DNA of 64,000 nucleotides from Spiroplasma endosymbiont of Agriotes lineatus (lineage in GTDB: Bacteria; Bacillota_I; Bacilli_A; Mycoplasmatales; Nriv7). The stretch spans positions 744,001 to 808,000 of the forward strand of contig NZ_OZ026448.1 of NCBI RefSeq assembly GCF_964019485.1. Direction: 5' to 3'. This document shows, in pieces, positions 57,973 to 64,000 of the stretch (positions within the stretch are counted from its first letter, which is position 1; the number at the start of each line of letters is the position of its first letter). The notes beneath the pieces are model-generated. The model was not told where the DNA came from. It worked only from the letters and a program-made list of their open reading frames with translations, and did no database searches. Position numbers and translations under genes: made by a program.

Positions 57973-58923
57973 TTATTCTCGTTTAAAAGTTAGCCCTAAT
58001 GCTAATAATTTGTCTTTAATTTCAATAAAGGATTTTCTTCCTAAATTTTTCGTTGCTAAAATATCATTTTCTGTTCTATTAGTTAAATCCCCAATAGTAA
58101 AAATTTCTGCTCGTCTTAAACAATTATATGAGCGAACTGTTAAGTCTAATTCTTCAATTGTTTTTTCTAATTCATCTGTTTCTTGTTTTTCAGAAATAGA
58201 AATAATTTCTAATGATTGTGCTTGTTCACTTAAACTAACAAAATGTTCTAAATGAGCAATTAAAATCTTCGCAGCAATTGCAATTGCTTCTACTGGAGTA
58301 ACCGAACCATCGGTTGTTAATTCTAAAAATAATTGTTCTAAATCAGCGCTTTTTCCAACTTTAGTTGGTTCAACGCTATATTTAACATTAACAATTGGTG
58401 AATAATTAGAATCCATAGAAATAATACCAATATTAGTAATTAATCGTTTATTATCATCAAATGATTTATAACCACGAGAATTTTGAGCATACATTGTCAT
58501 TTCTAATTTACCACCTTTAGCAACAGTAGCAATTAAATAATCACCATTTAATACTTCAACTCCTATCGGGCAAATAATCATTGATGCTAATACTTCACCA
58601 GCTAAAGCATCTACTTTTAATAAGACACTTTCTTCTTCTTTAAAGACAGCACTATCAATTTTTAAAATAATACCTTTTAAATTTAAAATAATTTGAGCAA
58701 CATTTTCAACAACTCCTTTAATTGTTGAAAACTCATGACTAGCCCCTTTGATATTAACACCATAAATTGAAGCTCCTGGTGTTGCCGCTAATAAAGTTCT
58801 TCGTAAAGCGTTACCAATAGTATTACCAAATCCTCTTTCTAATGGTTCTACTATAAAGCAACCGAAATTCTTACTAGTATTTTCAGTTTGTAATTTAAAA
58901 TTTGGTCTAACAAATTGTTTCAT
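57973..58923 (-). CDS. rpoA: RNA polymerase alpha subunit
   Basis: 316 residues. The N-terminal assembly domain starts MKQFVRPNFKLQTENTSKNF and has GFGNTIGNALRRTLLAATPG. The C-terminal domain has LDLTVRSYNCLRRAEIFTIG and ATKNLGRKSFIEIKDKLLAL. Dimerises to start RNA polymerase assembly. Between rpsK (3 bp) and rplQ. Confidence 0.97.
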   Translation of the reverse strand: MKQFVRPNFKLQTENTSKNFGCFIVEPLERGFGNTIGNALRRTLLAATPGASIYGVNIKGASHEFSTIKGVVENVAQIILNLKGIILKIDSAVFKEEESVLLKVDALAGEVLASMIICPIGVEVLNGDYLIATVAKGGKLEMTMYAQNSRGYKSFDDNKRLITNIGIISMDSNYSPIVNVKYSVEPTKVGKSADLEQLFLELTTDGSVTPVEAIAIAAKILIAHLEHFVSLSEQAQSLEIISISEKQETDELEKTIEELDLTVRSYNCLRRAEIFTIGDLTNRTENDILATKNLGRKSFIEIKDKLLALGLTFKRE

Positions 58924-58926
58924 TTA

Positions 58927-59316
58927 TTAACCTCTTGGCCTTTTAGGGGGGCGACACCCGTTATGAGGAATTGGTGTTACATCTTTAATACTTATAATTT
59001 CCAGACCAGCCGCTTGTAAGCTTCTAACAGCGGCGTCTCTTCCTGGGCCAGGTCCTTTACACTGAACTTCAATCGTTCTCATTCCATGTTCCATTGATGC
59101 CTTAGCAACTTGTTCTGCTACCATTTGCGCAGCATAAGGAGTTGATTTCTTTGTTCCTTTAAAACCAATTGCACCAGCCGCACATCAAGCAATAACATTT
59201 CCTAATTCATCAGTCATTGTTATAATTGTATTGTTAAATGTTGCATGAACATGAGTAATTCCTTTTAAAATATTCTTTTTTTGTTTTTTCTTTGCAACTT
59301 TTTTTACTTTTGCCAT
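58927..59316 (-). CDS. rpsK: 30S ribosomal protein S11
   Basis: 129 residues from ATG at 59316 ([19 protein letters not shown]). Conserved: [51 protein letters not shown], and [21 protein letters not shown] Trp at AWCAAG. Binds 16S rRNA on the platform. Confidence 0.96.
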
Positions 59317-59336
59317 CGTGTTACCCCCACTTCTTA

Positions 59337-59705
59337 CTATTTTTTCTTATTAGCAACTATTTTTCTCGGTCCTTTTGCTGTTCTTGCATTTTGTTTAGTA
59401 GATTGACCATTAACTGGTAAACCTTTACGATGGCGAATACCACGATAAGAACCAATTTCCATTAATCGTTTAATATTTAATTGGGTTTCGCGTCGTAACT
59501 CACCTTCAACTTTATAATCTTTCAATATTTCTGCTCTAATATTTGTTAATTGTTCTTCTGTTAATTGTTTAACACGAATATTTTCATCAATACTACATTG
59601 TTTTAAAATCTTTTGAGCACTGGATAAACCAACCCCATAAACATATGTTAAAGCAACAACAGCTCTTTTATCATCAGGGATTTCTATTCCTGCAATTCTT
59701 GCCAT
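59337..59705 (-). CDS. rpsM: 30S ribosomal protein S13
   Basis: 122 residues. [52 protein letters not shown] and the basic end [12 protein letters not shown]. Ribosome site aggaggt. Head of the small subunit. Confidence 0.97.
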   Translation of the reverse strand: MARIAGIEIPDDKRAVVALTYVYGVGLSSAQKILKQCSIDENIRVKQLTEEQLTNIRAEILKDYKVEGELRRETQLNIKRLMEIGSYRGIRHRKGLPVNGQSTKQNARTAKGPRKIVANKKK

Positions 59706-59721
59706 ATTTAACCTCCTGTTT

Positions 59722-59835
59722 TTAACCTTGTCTTTGTTTGTGCTTTGGGGTTTTACAAATTACTCGCACACATTTTTTTCTATTAATTATTTGACATTTA
59801 TCACAAATCTTTTTAATTGATGATCTTACTTTCAT
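59722..59835 (-). CDS. rpmJ: 50S ribosomal protein L36
   Basis: 37 residues: [37 protein letters not shown]. Zinc-ribbon type with CxxC, then C and H. Standard place between infA and rpsM. Confidence 0.95.
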   Translation of the reverse strand: MKVRSSIKKICDKCQIINRKKCVRVICKTPKHKQRQG

Positions 59836-59867
59836 TTAATTTGTCTCCTTTTACTATTTTTATTTTT

Positions 59868-60101
59868 TTACTTATTACGATAAATAATTCGCCCACGTTT
59901 TAAATCATACGGAGAAAGTTCAATAATTACTTTATCACCTGGTAAAATTCTAATGAAATTCATGCGAATTTTACCAGAAACGTGAGCTAAAATAACTGCA
60001 TTGTTTTCTAACTTTACCTTAAACTCAGTATTAGGTAAACATTCAATAACAATCCCTTCCACTTCAATGATATTTTTAGTTTCTTTTTCTTTGGCAGTCA
60101 T
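59868..60101 (-). CDS. infA: Translation initiation factor IF-1
   Basis: 77 residues, OB fold: [55 protein letters not shown]. The start directly follows the map stop (TAAATG). Binds the A site in 30S initiation. Confidence 0.96.
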   Translation of the reverse strand: MTAKEKETKNIIEVEGIVIECLPNTEFKVKLENNAVILAHVSGKIRMNFIRILPGDKVIIELSPYDLKRGRIIYRNK

Positions 60102-60872
60102 TTAATTACCTTCTTCTATTGAGTGTGTGTTGGCAGTTAAAACTTCATATCCATTTTCGGTTACTAGAATTGTATGTTCAAAATGAGCTGAATATGTATC
60201 ATCAAGGGACACAACTGTTCAATTATCATTTAAAACTTTAGTTTGATCAGTACCAATTTGTACCATTGGTTCAATACAAATTGTCATTCCTGTCACTAGT
60301 TTTAAACCATAGTCATATTTACCATAATTAGGAATATGCGGGTCTTCATGTAATTGTTTACCAATCCCGTGACCCGTATAATTTTTTGGCAAATGATACC
60401 CTTGTTTTTCAACAAATTGTTGAATTGTTGCTCCAATACTACCAATTCTAACACCCGGAGCAATAATTGTCATTGCCTTATTTAAGGCTTCTTCCGTTAC
60501 AGTAATTAACTTTTGATACTCTGCTTTAATTTGACCGACGCCAACAGTAATTGCGGCATCCGCAAAGAATCCATCAATAACAGCGCCAGCATCAATTGAT
60601 ACTAAATCACCTGTCTTAATAATTTGATTATTAGCAATCCCATGAATTAATTCATTGTTAATGGAAACACAAATATGATTAGGAAAACCATAATAACCTT
60701 TAAAAGCTGTTTTAGCATTATTTTCTTTTAACACTCTTGCTGCTATTGTATCAAGGTCGCGTTTTTTTATTCCGGGAATAATTGCCTTTTTAACTTCAGC
60801 TAATATTTTAGCAACTACTTTTCCCGCATCACGCATTGTTTTAATTTCTAACTCATTTTTAACAGTAACCAT
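60102..60872 (-). CDS. map: Methionine aminopeptidase, type I
   Basis: 256 residues (the last 39 follow a TGA Trp at NDNWTVVSLDD). Metal ligands are in the conserved places: VSIDAGAVIDGFFADAAIT (two Asp), GHGIGKQLHEDPHIPN (His), GMTICIEPM (Glu), and the final Glu in FEHTILVTENGYEVLT. Removes N-terminal Met from new proteins. 5 bp after adk. Confidence 0.96.
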
Positions 60873-60877
60873 TTATT

Positions 60878-61516
60878 TTACACACTATCTAAAATACTTT
60901 TAATACCATTAAATACTAATTTACTTGATTGATTAGCATCAACAACATGTAATAAGGATTCTTCTTGATAATATTCTACTAATGGTAAAGTCTCATTCAA
61001 ATAAGTTTGAATTCTAATTTTAGCTTTTTCCTTCGTATCATCATCCCGCTGAATTAATGATGCACCATCATCACATTGCATCTCAATTTTAGGTTTATTA
61101 ATTAATTTGTTATATGTTCGATTACAAGTTGGACAAACTAAGCGATTGGTAATCCGATCAATTAAATGTTCTAAATCAGCCTCTAAATAAATAACAAAAT
61201 CAATTTGTTGTTCTTTTTTTTCTAAAATCTCTTGCAACGCATGAGCTTGTTTAAGCGTTCTTGGAAAACCATCAAGAATAAAGTCTTCAGTTAAATTATC
61301 AATGGTTTCTTGTACAAGATTAATTACTTGTTCATCTGGTACTAATTTTCCTGCATCTAAATATTCTTTAGCTTTTAATCCTGATGGTGAATTATTTCTT
61401 ATCGCTTGGCGAATAATATCTCCTGTTGACAAATGTATCAAACGGTATGCATCACATAACTTTTGTGACTGGGTTCCCTTACCACTTCCGGGTGCTCCTA
61501 AAAAGATTAAATTCAT
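60878..61516 (-). CDS. adk: Adenylate kinase
   Basis: 212 residues from ATG at 61516 (MNLIFLGAPGSGKGTQS); a GTG four codons upstream is possible but lies too near the agagag ribosome site. P-loop GAPGSGKGT, then DGFPRTLKQA, and a zinc-type LID (LVCPTCNRTYNKL, MQCDDG) with three Cys and probably Asp as ligands. Interconverts AMP, ADP and ATP. Confidence 0.95.
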   Translation of the reverse strand: MNLIFLGAPGSGKGTQSQKLCDAYRLIHLSTGDIIRQAIRNNSPSGLKAKEYLDAGKLVPDEQVINLVQETIDNLTEDFILDGFPRTLKQAHALQEILEKKEQQIDFVIYLEADLEHLIDRITNRLVCPTCNRTYNKLINKPKIEMQCDDGASLIQRDDDTKEKAKIRIQTYLNETLPLVEYYQEESLLHVVDANQSSKLVFNGIKSILDSV

Positions 61517-61537
61517 TTTAAATACCACTCTCTTTTA

Positions 61538-62908
61538 TCATATATTTTTACTTTGATTTTTATCCCTTTTAAATTGAATATAAGATTGTTGGGTCAGGTG
61601 CCCTTGAACCTGACGAATAACTTCAATCGCAACACCAACCATAATAATAACTCCTGTACCTCCAATTGCTAACATTGGCGGTAAATTTGTTAATTTAGAA
61701 ATTAATGTTGGTAATATGGCAACAAAAGCTAAAAAGATACTCCCTACACTACTTAAGCAATTTAAAGTTGATTTAATATATTTCTCCGTTTCTTTTCCTG
61801 GTTGAATTCCAGGAATAAATGTGCCATTTTTTTGAAAATTCTCTGCCATTTGTTCAGGATTAATTTGTACTTGTGAATATAAGAAAGTAAAGAGAATAAT
61901 TAAAATCGCAAAAATGCTCATTCCTGATCATGAATCTAATGCTAAATAAGCCTCTGTAAAATTAGTAAACCCTGTTCCTTCGGGATTATTAGCTTTAACA
62001 ATTTGAGCAATTGTTAAAGGTGCTGTTATAATTGCTGAAGCAAAAATCACAGGAATCACGCCAGCTGAATTGATTTTTAACGGCAAATACGGTGCTTTTT
62101 CATTTTTTAAAGCTAACCCGCCCCCCGTCTGCTGAATCGGGATTCTTCTTTCTGATTCAGCAAAGAATACAACCATTAAAATTACTAAAAGAAATCCAAC
62201 CATATAAAGTAAAAACTTTAAAAAACCACTAAAAACCACTATTGCTTCGCTTTGACTACCAACTCAAAATTGAAAAGTTTTAGCAATATTAAATGGTAAA
62301 CTAGAAGCAATTCCAGCAAAAATAACTAAAGAAACGCCATTACCAATCCCGCGAATCGTAATTTGATCAGCTAGTCAAAGAATTAAGAATGTCCCTCCTA
62401 AAAGCAGTGTTGGTACCAAAATATAATAAAACACTGCTGATGTGGCAATATTTCCAGCCTCTGCTTCTTGCCATTTAAGACTAATAATTTTTTGTTGTGC
62501 TAAGGTCATAATTGTTGCAAAACCTTGCATAATTCCAAATGGCAGTGTTAATCATTTAGTTAATGAATTTAATTTTCGTTTCCCTTTTTCTCCTGATTTG
62601 GCTCAACGAGACAATGCCGGAACTAAATCAGTAGATAATAATTGGATAATAATAGAAGCAGTAATATATGGTGATAACCCTAAAGCGAAAAGTGAAAATC
62701 GATCAATAGAACCGCCACCTAACATTGCAATTAAATTAAAAAATTCTCTTGAATCCTTATTAGATTCATTAAGATTTTTATTTACATTAACACCCGGAAC
62801 AGTAATTAATGCTCCTAAACGAATAATAAATAAAATCAATAATGTAAAAGCTAATTTTAATAAAATATCTTTATTATTACGATAAAATTTTTTAATGGTT
62901 GTTATCAC
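61538..62908 (-). CDS. secY: Preprotein translocase channel SecY
   Basis: 456 residues with ten membrane helices; TGA Trp codons at four or more places. Blocks: [11 protein letters not shown] near residue 38, [20 protein letters not shown] (helix 2), [30 protein letters not shown] (SecA-binding loop), [20 protein letters not shown] and [17 protein letters not shown]. Forms the export channel used by SecA and SecG, also in this window. 3 bp after rplO. Confidence 0.96.
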
Positions 62909-62910
62909 TA

Positions 62911-63348
62911 TTAAATCACCTCGGTTTTACCATTAGCTTTTTCAATAGCATCTTTAGCAACTTTTGAAAACTTGTGGGCTTTAACAACTAATGCTTTACT
63001 AATTTTACCATTAGCAAGAATTTTTACTAATGATTTTTCACTATTAATTAATTTTTTGCTTTTTAAAACTTGTGGTGTAATTTCAGTTACATTCAATTGT
63101 TCTAAAGCACTTAAGTTAACAATTTCATATCGTCTCTTTGTAAAATTGGTAAAACCGATTTTAGGAATTCTACGAAATAAAGGGGTTTGTCCACCTTCAA
63201 ATCCAGGACGAACACCACCATTACTTCTAGCATTTTGACCTTTATGACCTTTACCAGAGGTTTTTCCATGCCCTGAAGATGTTCCTCTTCCGAGGCGTTT
63301 TTTATATTTACGAGATTTTTCAGTATATTTAAGTTCATGTAATTTCAT
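62911..63348 (-). CDS. rplO: 50S ribosomal protein L15
   Basis: 145 residues. [60 protein letters not shown]. Standard place between rpsE and secY. Confidence 0.97.
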   Translation of the reverse strand: MKLHELKYTEKSRKYKKRLGRGTSSGHGKTSGKGHKGQNARSNGGVRPGFEGGQTPLFRRIPKIGFTNFTKRRYEIVNLSALEQLNVTEITPQVLKSKKLINSEKSLVKILANGKISKALVVKAHKFSKVAKDAIEKANGKTEVI

Positions 63349-63350
63349 AA

Positions 63351-63986
63351 TTATTGTTCCCTTACTAGTGATTTTTCACTAACTTTTTCTTTAATTTCTC
63401 GTAAACTATAAACTTGTTCTTTATTTCGCATTTGTTTTAAACCATCCATTGCTGCTCTAATCATAATAAGTGATGTATTAGAACCTAATGACTTAACATA
63501 AATATCTTGAACACCAGATACTTCAATTAAAGCCCGAACCGGACCACCAGCAATAATTCCTGTACCTTTTCTAGCAGGTTTAATTAATAATCTTCCCCCG
63601 CCATAATGACCAATAACATCATGAGGAACAGTGGCCCCCACCATTGGAATCATAAAAGTATTTTTCTTAGCAGCTTTTGCTGCTTTTTTAATAGCATCTG
63701 GTACTTCATTAGCTTTACCAGTAGCAAAACCAACCTTTCCTTTATGATTACCAACAATAACTACTACTGAGAAACGAAAATTTCGCCCCCCTTTAGTTAC
63801 TTTAGTTACTCTTCTTACTTTAACAACCTTTTCTTCAAACTCTTCAACTGGTTTTTGAAAATTAGCATTTGATTTTTTAATTCATCGTTTTTTATTTCTT
63901 TCACCATTACTACCTTGATTAGCAAAATTATGTTTAGTTGGTGATGTCGTTAAATTTTGTTGATCTTTTTTTTCTTGCATTAACAT
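63351..63986 (-). CDS. rpsE: 30S ribosomal protein S5
   Basis: 211 residues from ATG at 63986 behind gaggag; a second ATG two codons on is possible. An Asn/Lys-rich lead of about 45 residues, longer than in most bacteria, then [60 protein letters not shown] and [17 protein letters not shown]. Small-subunit protein involved in decoding fidelity. The operon continues beyond the right edge. Confidence 0.95.
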
Positions 63987-64000
63987 ACTTCTCCTCTACT

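Overview
The window comes from a Spiroplasma-like mollicute. It is very AT-rich, TGA is read as tryptophan in every intact housekeeping gene (asnS, secA, uvrB, rnr, secY, rpsK, rplQ, map), and it carries a tRNA-Trp with a UCA anticodon (35349-35424). The viral genes resemble the filamentous plectroviruses of Spiroplasma (SpV1/SVTS2 type), and there is a spiralin-like lipoprotein. Core genes are intact while almost every mobile or accessory gene carries its own frameshift, nonsense codon or truncation, so the breaks look like real decay rather than poor sequence. The species cannot be named from this window alone.

Layout. 1-868: a plectrovirus fragment (type 2). 849-3322: an orphan gene piece cut by virus and by an IS256-family element. 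3419-4774: asnS. 4820-6042: IS3-family element. 6045-7262: relics of two conjugation ATPases. 7275-8453: nadK and a PTS EIIB-like membrane protein. 8516-11387: left part of a type-1 plectrovirus, joined to an ABC-F relic. 11805-13106: an intact lipoprotein zinc protease. 13176-14414: IS3 copy 2. 14680-17520: hairpin cluster, a SARP-like surface protein, a VirB2-like gene and the start of a further gene, cut by IS256. 18003-19791: decayed pcrA/uvrD helicase. 20331-20792: spiralin-like lipoprotein. 21189-22278: DDE transposase of SpV1 ORF3 type. 22300-28740: a nearly complete type-2 plectrovirus on the minus strand. 28759-29924: L10 leader and an rplJ-rplL reading frame without a stop between them. 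30612-33520: secG-rnr-smpB. 33500-36073: nested small inverted-repeat elements, IS256 and tRNA-Trp(UCA). 36163-40535: secA-uvrB. 40691-43680: IS256, UPF0236 and propeller-gene relics. 43682-50782: the best type-1 plectrovirus. 51000-54309: propeller gene and UPF0236 relics. 54363-55145: intact membrane protein. 55222-57563: an internally deleted type-1 virus element with a 10-bp target duplication. 57598-63986: end of the spc/alpha ribosomal operon (rpsE-rplO-secY-adk-map-infA-rpmJ-rpsM-rpsK-rpoA-rplQ).

How it fits together. Both virus types share one gene order: small membrane proteins, a coat-like protein, a Zot/pI-like assembly ATPase, more small membrane proteins, then a large adsorption-type minor coat protein. 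In both, the next gene after the adsorption protein is a short lipoprotein that repeats the N-terminal domain of that same adsorption protein almost exactly. The two domains are unrelated enough that this looks like a repeated strategy. The best guess is a virus-encoded receptor-blocking (superinfection exclusion) lipoprotein. The type-1 version of the domain also forms the N-terminus of the SARP-like surface protein at 14963, which links phage attachment to a host or plasmid adhesin.

A second theme is a terminal inverted repeat with the core cgcataaagtttt / aaaactaaacgcg. It bounds the type-1 viral elements and a family of roughly 150-450 bp non-coding elements, and it lies at the 3' ends of several genes (smpB, the EIIB-like gene) and inside the rplJ-rplL frame.
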